Origin: Treponema sp.
Lineage (GTDB): Bacteria; Spirochaetota; Spirochaetia; Treponematales; Treponemataceae
Direction of reading: 5' to 3'
Assembly (NCBI GenBank): GCA_031290005.1
Contig: JAITOJ010000151.1
Coordinates: 1 to 5,944, forward strand
Length of the DNA stretch: 5,944 nucleotides
How positions within the stretch are numbered: the stretch's first letter is position 1; each line of letters starts with the position of its first letter. Positions 1 through 5,129 of this stretch are shown one piece after another. Position numbers and translations under genes: made by a program. The notes below the pieces were generated by a model, which was not told where the DNA came from, made no database searches, and worked only from the letters and a program-made list of their open reading frames with translations.

Positions 1-140
1 GGCAGCGCCCGGCTCACAATCACCGACATGGAGTAGTCGATGTAGGCCTTCTTGACTTCCGTGTCTATGGGTATGGGAATGAGGGTGCCCCCCTCAGGGG
101 TTTTGAATTCTTGCAGTTCTTCGTTTGTTGATAATGGCAT
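1..140 (-). CDS. gyrA: DNA gyrase subunit A, N-terminal part (runs off the left edge)
   Basis: The minus strand from the ATG at 140 reads 46 complete codons before the window ends. Residues 33-46 (YIDYSMSVIVSRAL) are the conserved N-terminal signature of the type II topoisomerase A subunit, just before the PDVRDGLKPVHRR segment that would follow off the edge. GyrA carries the DNA-cleaving tyrosine and forms the A2B2 gyrase that introduces negative supercoils; that part of the protein is outside the window. The first 25 or so residues are a variable, acidic and proline-rich extension. ATG 140 was chosen because the only other in-frame ATG (codon 38) lies inside the conserved motif. ParC shares this motif and cannot be fully excluded from 46 residues, but GyrA is the likelier call. 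There is no Shine-Dalgarno sequence ahead of the start (see the promoter entry). The gene is divergent from the membrane protein gene at 283. Confidence 0.88.
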   Translation of the reverse strand, partial: MPLSTNEELQEFKTPEGGTLIPIPIDTEVKKAYIDYSMSVIVSRAL

Positions 141-146
141 GAGCGG

Positions 147-155
147 AGTGTAGCA
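147..155 (-). promoter_or_regulatory. Extended -10 promoter of gyrA, apparently giving a leaderless mRNA
   Basis: On the minus strand TGC is followed by TACACT (147-152), matching an extended -10 element (TGnTATAAT type). Only six bases separate the hexamer from the gyrA ATG, so transcription would start at or within a base or two of the start codon. No convincing -35 box lies 16-18 bp upstream and no GGAGG-like site lies in the gap. The call is made from pattern only. Confidence 0.45.
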
Positions 156-228
156 GAAAGCGGAAAACTTTTCTAGAGATCCCTTCGGTGTCTTTTTCAT
201 TTGAGGCATTACGGAGGAGCGTAAACAC

Positions 229-258
229 TTGCAATTTTTCTTTGAATTTGATTAGAAT
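229..258 (+). promoter_or_regulatory. Candidate sigma70 promoter for the membrane protein gene
   Basis: TTGCAA (229-234) and TAGAAT (253-258) are separated by 18 bp, with an AT-rich spacer. Transcription would begin near 265, giving a leader of about 18 nt. A GAGG (268-271) lies about 11 nt before the ATG at 283 and AAAGAG lies directly before it. Of the two, GAGG is the more plausible ribosome binding site, although it is loosely spaced. Confidence 0.45.
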
Positions 259-282
259 AAAAGTAGTGAGGCGAAGAAAGAG

Positions 283-1122
283 ATGCAAAAACAGCAAATA
301 ATTAAAAGAACAATTTTAACAGTCATCTTAGTGCTGATTGGAGTCATTTCCTGGGGGCCTGTTTCGGCAAGACAGGGAACATATAATCCCCGGAATGAAA
401 AGGGACTGCAAAAGACGCTTACCCAAAAAACAGTACAGGTGATGGGTGTTTGGGGCGCCACAAAGTTAGCCGGCGGGTTAATTTCAATTTTGCAATCCTT
501 TGAAGTCGGCGTCAATTTGGGTATTGCAGGGTCGCTTAATCCATTGGAAGGGCTTGCCGCGGTAAATAATGTATTGGATAAAATATCAGATGTATGCTTG
601 TTTGCCCTTGGCGCGCTGATAGTGGAAAAATGTTTATTGACCATATCCGGGTGGGCCGCATGGAAAATTATTATACCCGCTTGCATACTGTTATGTATAA
701 TCTCTTTATGGGCCGGCAGATATAAGGACGATACAAAAAGAGTGTTGGTAACCTTTGGGCTCATAGGTTTTGCGGTTTGTATAGCCGTGCCCGCGTCCAT
801 TCAGGTATCGCAGATTATAGAAAACAGAATTCTATCAAGTGAACTAGATAGAACCATCCAGGACATTAACCAACAGGAATCAACAGTACAAACTATGGAG
901 TCCGAGGCAAGGGGGTTGTCTGCCAGCAAAATTATCGATTCGATAAAAAACGTTTTCTCCAAGGCCGGTGATTTGGTGAACAATTTGATTTCCAGTATCA
1001 TTAACTATATTATGATATTTGTGGTAACCACTATTATTTTGCCCATACTCACGATTGCGGGAATTGGTTTTGTTACAAAATATGCGATTACTGCCTTGCT
1101 GCCCGCTTCTGGTAAAAGATAG
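283..1122 (+). CDS. Unrecognised multi-pass membrane protein with central coiled-coil-like segment
   Basis: I do not recognise this 279-residue protein with confidence, and no enzymatic motif is visible. Residues 1-29 look like an uncleaved anchor or a signal peptide: a basic start, a hydrophobic run from 10 to 23, and a possible cleavage after VSA at 29. An amphipathic, glycine-containing region with an LNPLEGL stretch follows. Hydrophobic segments lie at roughly 103-122, 127-145, 153-175 and a long one at 234-272. Residues 178-225 are polar and heptad-like (ELDRTIQDINQQES onward) and could form a periplasmic or cytoplasmic coiled coil between membrane segments. The C-terminus is short and basic (ASGKR). 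The gene stands alone: divergent from gyrA on the left, with its own terminator on the right. It is visibly richer in A and T than the lipoate genes nearby, which may reflect transfer or relaxed selection. Function is unknown. The reading frame itself is secure, because the hydrophobic pattern is coherent over the full length. Confidence 0.8.
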   Translation: MQKQQIIKRTILTVILVLIGVISWGPVSARQGTYNPRNEKGLQKTLTQKTVQVMGVWGATKLAGGLISILQSFEVGVNLGIAGSLNPLEGLAAVNNVLDKISDVCLFALGALIVEKCLLTISGWAAWKIIIPACILLCIISLWAGRYKDDTKRVLVTFGLIGFAVCIAVPASIQVSQIIENRILSSELDRTIQDINQQESTVQTMESEARGLSASKIIDSIKNVFSKAGDLVNNLISSIINYIMIFVVTTIILPILTIAGIGFVTKYAITALLPASGKR

Positions 1123-1126
1123 TTAT

Positions 1127-1146
1127 GCGCTCCTTAAGCGCTTTTT
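1127..1146 (+). terminator. Rho-independent terminator of the membrane protein gene
   Basis: GCGCT (1127-1131) and AGCGC (1137-1141) form a perfect 5-bp stem around a 5-nt loop and are followed at once by TTTTT (1142-1146). The site starts four bases after the TAG stop at 1120-1122. The stem is short but GC-rich, and its placement is what an intrinsic terminator would show. Confidence 0.65.
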
Positions 1147-1195
1147 GCGAGTTCCCGGCGGCTTTTTCCCCAAAATACCGCTCAGTGTGGGATAC

Positions 1196-1310
1196 ACACT
1201 CCCACGAGTGTCGACCCTACACTCCCACGAGTGTCGACCCTACACTCCCACGGGTGTTGACCCTACACTCCCACGGGTGTTGACCCTACACTCCCACGGG
1301 TGTTGACCCC
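1196..1310. repeat. Five tandem 23-bp repeats, each with an internal inverted repeat
   Basis: Units start at 1196, 1219, 1242, 1265 and 1288 with an exact 23-bp period. Each begins ACACTC-CCAC-G(A/G)GTGT and ends (C/T)GACCCT; the last unit ends in C. In units 1-2 the arms ACACTC and GAGTGT are perfectly complementary. In units 3-5 the right arm is GGGTGT, which still pairs in the plus-strand RNA through one G-U wobble. Two positions change together: A12/C17 in units 1-2 and G12/T17 in units 3-5, suggesting two rounds of local duplication. A related dyad (AGTGTG at 1184-1189, CACACT at 1195-1200) overlaps the left end. The array fills the gap between two convergent genes. Because 23 is not a multiple of three, the reading frame shifts at every unit, so the array is not coding. 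Confidence 0.92.
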
Positions 1311-1389
1311 ATACACCGGAACGTCAATCTATCGGCAGGCTCGGAAACCGCTGCCCGGACAGGCGGAAAGGAATAGCAGCCGGACAAGC
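1311..1389. other. Short spacer between the repeat array and the lplA stop codon
   Basis: GC-rich and without a credible gene. A weak dyad (GGCAG about 1335, CTGCC about 1351, with a CGG/CCG inner stem and a bulge) lies downstream of lplA, but it has no T-run on either strand, so I do not call a terminator. How transcription of the lipoate operon ends is not evident. The 23-bp repeat array just beyond may contribute. Confidence 0.4.
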
Positions 1390-2163
1390 CTACCGTTTCC
1401 GCAGCCACTCACGCGACGCAAACTTGGTGTCCGCCAAAACACGCGCCCGTTCCGCTTCGGCAACGGTGGGCGTAACGGCTTCCTCCGCAAAATCGAGGGA
1501 CAGAGCCCGGCGGAACCCCTGGGCAAACACATCGGCGGCTTCCTCGAAAGACAGAGAAAGCCCCAGCGTGCGGAGACTGGCAACGTGAGCCTGTACGTCC
1601 TGAATCAGCTTGCCTTTTAGTTTTTCCTGGGGAACTTTCAGCAGATCGAACATCAGCTCCGCGTCCAGGTCAAGCAGAACCGTGCCGTGCTGGAGGACGC
1701 AGCCCATGCGCCGGGTCTGGGCGTTGCCGGAAAGTTTCCGGCCATCCGCAGACACAATGTCGTTGATGGGGACAAAGCTGGCGGCAACACCCAGAAGCGC
1801 GAACCCCTCGACAATACCGGCGCACAGAATGCGGTAAGAGTCCTGGATACCCGGAAGCGCCGCCGGGTGCGTCCCGGGCATGATGATACTGTAGGTGAGT
1901 TCATGGTGGTGAAACACCGCGCCGCCCCCGGTGATGCGGCGCACCACGTCAACCCCGTGAAGTTTGCAGGACACAAGGTCAACCTCTTCTTCCAGACCCT
2001 GAAAATAGCCCACGCTCACCGCGGGGGGCGCCCAGCCGTAGAACCGCAGGGTGGGCAGACTTGCGCCTTTGGCAACCGATTCAAGGATTGCTTCGTCAAG
2101 GCCCATATTAGAGAAGCCGTCATGCTGTCCGGTGTTAAGGAGCCTGAACTGATGGGTTTCCAT
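1390..2163 (-). CDS. lplA: Lipoate-protein ligase A, catalytic domain only (split type)
   Basis: A 257-residue member of the BPL/LplA/LipB fold family. It would activate lipoate with ATP and transfer it to a lysine of lipoyl domains such as GcvH or the E2 subunits. Visible motifs are NMGLDEAIL (19-27), LRFYGW-PPAVSVGYFQ (39-55), RRITGGGAVFHHHELTYS (75-92), PINDI (132-136), GRKLSGNAQTRR with the likely active-site Lys143 (141-152), and LQHGTVLL (157-164). The E. coli enzyme carries an additional C-terminal domain of roughly 90 residues. Here that domain is missing and is encoded by the gene immediately upstream, which overlaps by 29 nt. At the place where LipM/LipL octanoyltransferases have a catalytic Cys (usually Cys-Phe), this protein has Ser-Phe (129-130), which favours a ligase over an octanoyltransferase. 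Start at ATG 2163, with GAGAGAGG (2170-2177) six bases upstream. This is the last gene of the minus-strand cluster. Confidence 0.87.
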   Translation of the reverse strand: METHQFRLLNTGQHDGFSNMGLDEAILESVAKGASLPTLRFYGWAPPAVSVGYFQGLEEEVDLVSCKLHGVDVVRRITGGGAVFHHHELTYSIIMPGTHPAALPGIQDSYRILCAGIVEGFALLGVAASFVPINDIVSADGRKLSGNAQTRRMGCVLQHGTVLLDLDAELMFDLLKVPQEKLKGKLIQDVQAHVASLRTLGLSLSFEEAADVFAQGFRRALSLDFAEEAVTPTVAEAERARVLADTKFASREWLRKR

Positions 2164-2443
2164 ACTCCGCCTCTCTCATTCCTGCCGCCAGGACCGCCCC
2201 CACGGCCGCGCCGTTTATTCCCTGACAGTCCACCCCTTCCTCGGCAAGAAAGCGGTCAAACGCCGTCGGCGCTTCGGCCAGGGGAACGCCCGCGAGCCGC
2301 TGTTCCGCCCGCTCAAAGCCTTCCGCCGGGGACGCGAAAAAATCCCCCCGAATGCTGATAGACCGGATGACACCGCCGTGGATGTCCGCGCTGATTCTGA
2401 TGAGTTTGCAGGACGGGGGTTTTCCCATGGCTTCGATATTCAT
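2135..2443 (-). CDS. lplB: Lipoate-protein ligase accessory C-terminal domain protein (LplB type)
   Basis: A 102-residue protein corresponding to the C-terminal domain of lipoate-protein ligase, here a free subunit. The pattern CKLIRISADIHGGVIRSISI (12-31) followed by GDFF (33-36), and later a helical stretch with RLAGVP (49-54), matches that domain: a short beta hairpin, then the GDFF turn, then helices. In Thermoplasma the same domain is a separate LplB protein needed by LplA for the lipoate-adenylating step. By analogy this protein should bind LplA and enable activation of free lipoate. Its ATG (2443-2441) overlaps the lipA stop as ATGA, and its 3' end overlaps lplA by 29 nt, so all three are probably translationally coupled. 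A later ATG at codon 6 is possible, but the ATGA overlap favours the first. The tail after about residue 85 is of low complexity and little conserved. Confidence 0.8.
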   Translation of the reverse strand: MNIEAMGKPPSCKLIRISADIHGGVIRSISIRGDFFASPAEGFERAEQRLAGVPLAEAPTAFDRFLAEEGVDCQGINGAAVGAVLAAGMREAEYGNPSVQAP

Positions 2444-3297
2444 GCGGCGGAAGGCTCCGCCGCTTCCCGGGCGTGATAGCTGGTGCGGGCCAGCGGGGCG
2501 GCCACCACAGAAGCAAAACCTTTGCGTTTCCCGGCTTCGGCATAGGCGTCGAATTGCGCGGGGGGAATGTATTCGACTACGGGAAGCTGTTTTTGGGTAG
2601 GCTGCAAATAGTGTCCCAGGACCAGAATGTCTACTCCGGCGAGGCGCAGTTCGTCCATGGCGGCAAGCACTTCCGCCTCTTTTTCACCCAGGCCCAGCAT
2701 GAGACTGGTTTTGGTGAGCGCGCCCAAGGCTTTTGCGGCGCGAAGGGTTGCAAGACTTTTATCGAAAGAGGCGCGGGAGTCGCGAATCCATTGCAGGGAA
2801 CGGACGGTCTCCACATTGTGGGCGATAACGTCCGGCAGGGATGCGGCAAAGCAAGTAAGTTCCGCCGCCGTATAATCGGGAATCAGCGCCTCGGTTTTGA
2901 CCCCCGGCAGTTGTTCCCGGATTGAGCGAACACAGGAGGCAAAGTGCCCCGCCCCCCGGTCAGCCAAGTCGTCACGGTCAACCGAGGTGAGCACCACATA
3001 GGAAAGGCCCAGCTCCGCTGCCGCGAGGGCGATATCCGCCCCTTCTCCGGCACGGAGCGGGACGCCTTCTCTGGCGCCGGCGACCGCGCAAAACCGGCAG
3101 TTCCGGGTGCACACATCCCCCATGAGCATGAAGGTGGCAGTGCCGCCGCCCCAGCACTCTGCTTTATTGGGGCAGCGGGCTTCCTGGCACACCGTATGCA
3201 GGCGGCGCTGTGCAAGCACCGCGTCCACCTGGCGGAACGTATCCCCTGAAGGGATTTTAACCCGGAGCCACTCCGGTTTATGCGGAATGGTAGCCAC
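2440..3297 (-). CDS. lipA: Lipoyl synthase (radical SAM)
   Basis: LipA inserts two sulfurs into protein-bound octanoyl groups to make lipoyl cofactor. The auxiliary [4Fe-4S] cluster motif Cys-X4-Cys-X5-Cys is present (Cys37, Cys42, Cys48), as is the radical SAM motif CTRNCRFC (Cys63, Cys67, Cys70). Other family marks are TFMLMGDVCTRNC, SYVVLTSVDRDDLADRGAGHF (99-119), PDVIAHNVETV (155-165), KTSLMLGLGE (196-205) and the C-terminal RTSYHA (271-276), in which the Ser of the usual RSSYHA that ligates the auxiliary cluster is kept. The length, 285 residues, is normal. The start is GTG at 3297, three bases after the TAA of the upstream gene and in the same frame; no good Shine-Dalgarno sequence precedes it, so translation probably depends on termination-reinitiation from upstream. 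No lipB is visible, so the octanoyl substrate may come from a lipB elsewhere or from the LplA/LplB pair. Confidence 0.96.
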   Translation of the reverse strand: MATIPHKPEWLRVKIPSGDTFRQVDAVLAQRRLHTVCQEARCPNKAECWGGGTATFMLMGDVCTRNCRFCAVAGAREGVPLRAGEGADIALAAAELGLSYVVLTSVDRDDLADRGAGHFASCVRSIREQLPGVKTEALIPDYTAAELTCFAASLPDVIAHNVETVRSLQWIRDSRASFDKSLATLRAAKALGALTKTSLMLGLGEKEAEVLAAMDELRLAGVDILVLGHYLQPTQKQLPVVEYIPPAQFDAYAEAGKRKGFASVVAAPLARTSYHAREAAEPSAA

Positions 3298-3300
3298 GGT

Positions 3301-4380
3301 TTATTGCGGAATGGTTCCGGTAACGCCCTGAACGAACCAGCCCATGTTCCAGATTTCATCGTCAGTCATGACGGTTCCCGCCGGAACTTTGACAGACCCG
3401 GCCTGATCGGACAGGGGGCCGGTGAAGGGGTTGAAGCTGCCGTCTTTGATTTTCGCTTCCGCCTCGGCGATACGACCGGCCGCGCGGGGGTCGTTGAGGG
3501 CCGTGAGCGCATCCAGGGACACCTGCCCGGTGGACAAGCCTTCCCAGTAAGCGCGGCTCGTCCAGGAGCCGTCCAGGGCGCGTTTCACGTCGTCCACATA
3601 AAACACGTCCCAGTGGAAAAGCGGCGCGGTCAGATATGCCTTGGGCGCGGCGGTGGGAGTGGGCACATTATAGCCCACGGCAAACGCGCCCCGCTCCCCG
3701 GCGGCAATCTGCGGCGAAGTGGTGTCCTGGTGCTGGGCGATAACGTCGCAGCCCTTGTTCAGCAGGTCCAGGGCCGCCTGTTTCTCCACGGCGGGGTCAA
3801 ACCAGGTGCTTGTCCAGACCACTTCCACGGAAGAAGCGGGATTGACCGACTGTACGCCCAAGGTGAAGGCGTTAATGCCCCGAATCACTTCGGGAATGGG
3901 GAACGCCGCCACATAGCCGATTTTGTTTGCCTTGGTCTTGAGTCCCGCGGCAATGCCGGACAGATACCGGGCCTGGAAGACCTTGCCAAAGTAGGTGGAC
4001 ACATTGGCCGCCCGCTTGTACCCGGAACAGTGGGCGAATTTGATGTTCGGATAATCCGCGGCCACTTTGATCGTCCAGTCCATGAACCCGAAGCTGGTGG
4101 TGTAAATCAGGGTGCACCCCTGGTCAATCAGGTCCCGGATGGCCTTTTCGCAGTCCGCGTTTTCCGGCACATTCTCAATGTAGGCAGTCTCAATGCCCAT
4201 GGCCTCAACCGCAAGCCGGCCCTTGTCGTGGGCCTGGGTGTAGCCTTCATCGTTAATCGTGCCGATGTACACAAACCCCACCTTCATTGCCGAAGAAGCG
4301 GCCTTTGATTCCTTTTTTCCACCCGCAAAAGCGGAAAAAACCAGGGCAAATACCAGAAGGATTGCCAAAACCTTTTTCAT
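3301..4380 (-). CDS. BMP/PnrA-family periplasmic substrate-binding protein, probably purine-related
   Basis: A 359-residue binding protein of the basic membrane protein (BMP, PnrA-like) family, which delivers ligands, commonly purine nucleosides or bases, to an ABC importer. The N-terminus MKKVLAILLVFALVFSAFA-GG is a signal peptide with an AXA site (17-19). Unlike most BMP proteins it has no lipobox cysteine, so it should be a soluble periplasmic protein. Family features include KVGFVYIGTINDEGYTQAH (33-51), DLIDQGCTLIYTTSFGF (83-99), IKFAHCSGY (113-121), YLSGIAAGL (139-147), KIGYVAAFPIPEVIRGINAF (153-172), GCDVIAQHQDTTSP (210-223) and a C-terminal EIWNMGWFVQGV (342-353). The start is ATG 4380, because GGAGG (4386-4390) lies five bases upstream; an in-frame ATG six codons earlier lacks this support. 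No permease or ATPase gene is next to it. The neighbouring xpt supports a purine ligand, but the exact ligand cannot be read from sequence. Confidence 0.9.
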   Translation of the reverse strand: MKKVLAILLVFALVFSAFAGGKKESKAASSAMKVGFVYIGTINDEGYTQAHDKGRLAVEAMGIETAYIENVPENADCEKAIRDLIDQGCTLIYTTSFGFMDWTIKVAADYPNIKFAHCSGYKRAANVSTYFGKVFQARYLSGIAAGLKTKANKIGYVAAFPIPEVIRGINAFTLGVQSVNPASSVEVVWTSTWFDPAVEKQAALDLLNKGCDVIAQHQDTTSPQIAAGERGAFAVGYNVPTPTAAPKAYLTAPLFHWDVFYVDDVKRALDGSWTSRAYWEGLSTGQVSLDALTALNDPRAAGRIAEAEAKIKDGSFNPFTGPLSDQAGSVKVPAGTVMTDDEIWNMGWFVQGVTGTIPQ

Positions 4381-4385
4381 TTTTT

Positions 4386-4390
4386 CCTCC
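4386..4390 (-). promoter_or_regulatory. Ribosome binding site deciding the bmp start
   Basis: GGAGG on the minus strand, followed by five A residues and the ATG at 4380. It selects the ATG that begins the canonical MKKVLAILL signal peptide, rather than the upstream in-frame ATG at 4398. Confidence 0.85.
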
Positions 4391-4412
4391 ATATACAATC
4401 ATATAATTTACA

Positions 4413-4434
4413 GGACATACGCCCTGCATTGTCC
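4413..4434 (-). other. Hairpin in the xpt-bmp intergenic spacer
   Basis: On the minus strand GGACA and TGTCC form a 5-bp outer stem. Inside it, ATGC pairs with GCGT (one U-G wobble) around a 3-nt AGG loop, with a single bulged A. The hairpin occupies a third of the 66-nt gap between the xpt stop and the bmp start. No T-run follows, so it is not a normal intrinsic terminator. It could be an mRNA-processing or stability element separating differently expressed genes. A TGGACA-17-TGTAAA arrangement overlaps it and could be a weak promoter for bmp. Confidence 0.4.
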
Positions 4435-4446
4435 AGTCAGGCACAA

Positions 4447-5022
4447 TCACGGTCGGAAAACGATTCCGTCTTCCGCACTCATGCGCTCGATAATTGCTAG
4501 GGATTCCAGCCGGATTCCCCGGTCTCTCAGCCGCCGGCCCCCGTTTTGAAAGCCTTTCTCGATGACCACCCCGGCCCCGGCCACGTTCGCTCCGGCGGCT
4601 TCTGCCAGGGCAATCAGGCCCTCAAGCGCGCAGCCGTTGGCGAGAAAGTCGTCAATGAGCAGTATCGAGTCATTCCGGCGGATAAATTCTTTTTGTATGC
4701 TGATAACATAGTCAAGCCCGTGGGTGTAGCTTGTCACTTCGGCGGTGTAGGCATCGCCGCTCACGTTTTTTGCCCGGAACTTCCGGGCAAACACCACAGG
4801 AACGGCAAAGTGCCGGGCGGCGGCACAGGCAATACCGATCCCAGAGGCCTCCACCGTGAGAATCCGGGTCACCGGCACACCCACAAAACGCCGGGCGAAT
4901 TCTTTGCCGATTTCGTCATACAAGGCGATGTCGATTTGCTGGTTCAGGAAGCTGCCCACATTCAGGATGTTGCCGGGCAGAATTTTCCCATCCCGGCGGA
5001 TACGCTCTTTTAACAGTTCCAC
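4447..5022 (-). CDS. xpt: Xanthine phosphoribosyltransferase
   Basis: Xpt converts xanthine and PRPP to XMP and pyrophosphate in cytoplasmic purine salvage. This 191-residue protein follows the Bacillus Xpt pattern closely: SFLNQQID near the N-terminus (24-31), ILTVEASGIGIA (54-65), VPVVFARK (74-81), the PRPP-binding loop SILLIDDFLANG with the paired Asp residues (119-130), and GAGVVIEKGFQNGG (149-162). The length agrees with the family (about 190-195). The start is a GTG at 5022, supported by GGAGAG (5032-5037) nine bases upstream; the ATG at 5039 is out of frame. A good -35 box and three short iterons precede it. The leader appears to be only about 20 nt, too short for the purine riboswitch that controls xpt in Bacillus. 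The gene for a probable purine-binding transport protein follows by 66 nt, which fits uptake plus salvage. Confidence 0.93.
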   Translation of the reverse strand: MELLKERIRRDGKILPGNILNVGSFLNQQIDIALYDEIGKEFARRFVGVPVTRILTVEASGIGIACAAARHFAVPVVFARKFRAKNVSGDAYTAEVTSYTHGLDYVISIQKEFIRRNDSILLIDDFLANGCALEGLIALAEAAGANVAGAGVVIEKGFQNGGRRLRDRGIRLESLAIIERMSAEDGIVFRP

Positions 5023-5031
5023 GGGTGATTG

Positions 5032-5037
5032 CTCTCC
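5032..5037 (-). promoter_or_regulatory. Ribosome binding site deciding the xpt GTG start
   Basis: GGAGAG on the minus strand with nine bases to the GTG at 5022. It supports the GTG start because no in-frame ATG exists nearby and the protein aligns with Xpt from its first residues. Confidence 0.75.
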
Positions 5038-5045
5038 ATAGAAAG

Positions 5046-5074
5046 AAGCTACTATAAAGCGGAAATTGTGTCAA
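5046..5074 (-). promoter_or_regulatory. Probable xpt promoter
   Basis: A perfect TTGACA (5069-5074, minus) is followed after 17 bp by TAGCTT (5046-5051), or after only 12 bp by the better hexamer TATAGT (5051-5056). With the 17-bp reading, transcription would start near 5039, leaving a leader of under 20 nt that just holds the ribosome binding site. The -35 is convincing; which hexamer serves as -10 is uncertain. Confidence 0.6.
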
Positions 5075-5097
5075 TCACCCCCGTCACCTCGATCACC
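5071..5097 (-). repeat. Three 9-bp iterons at the xpt promoter
   Basis: Read on the minus strand, GGTGATCGA, GGTGACGGG and GGTGATTGA follow each other without gaps, each with a GGTGA core. The third overlaps the -35 TTGACA of xpt. A direct-repeat array at this place is a plausible binding site for a regulator of xpt; the XRE-type protein encoded just upstream is one candidate, but nothing in the sequence ties the two together. Confidence 0.55.
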
Positions 5098-5129
5098 ATC
5101 GGTACTATATTGGTTGTCCTTAATGCGAA

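Noticed and set aside
1055..1306. Plus-strand frame reading through the 23-bp repeats
   Set aside because: It starts inside the membrane protein gene in another frame, and the repeat period shifts frame at each unit, so the apparent peptide repeats are not a real protein.
1196..1310. CRISPR array
   Set aside because: The 23-bp units are directly adjacent with no unique spacers, and no cas gene is present.
1687..2358. Plus-strand open frame of 223 codons opposite lplA and lplB
   Set aside because: Shadow of lplA/lplB; Pro/Arg-rich low-complexity ending and no translation signal.
3280..4308. Long plus-strand open frame of 342 codons opposite bmp and lipA
   Set aside because: It lies antisense to two clearly identified genes in GC-rich DNA, where such frames are expected. 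Its translation is Gly/Arg/His-rich with no family motif, and it has no ribosome binding site.
5023..5129. Purine riboswitch ahead of xpt, as in Bacillus
   Set aside because: The likely transcript start is near 5039, leaving a leader too short for the aptamer, and no guanine-aptamer core or three-way junction is visible upstream.
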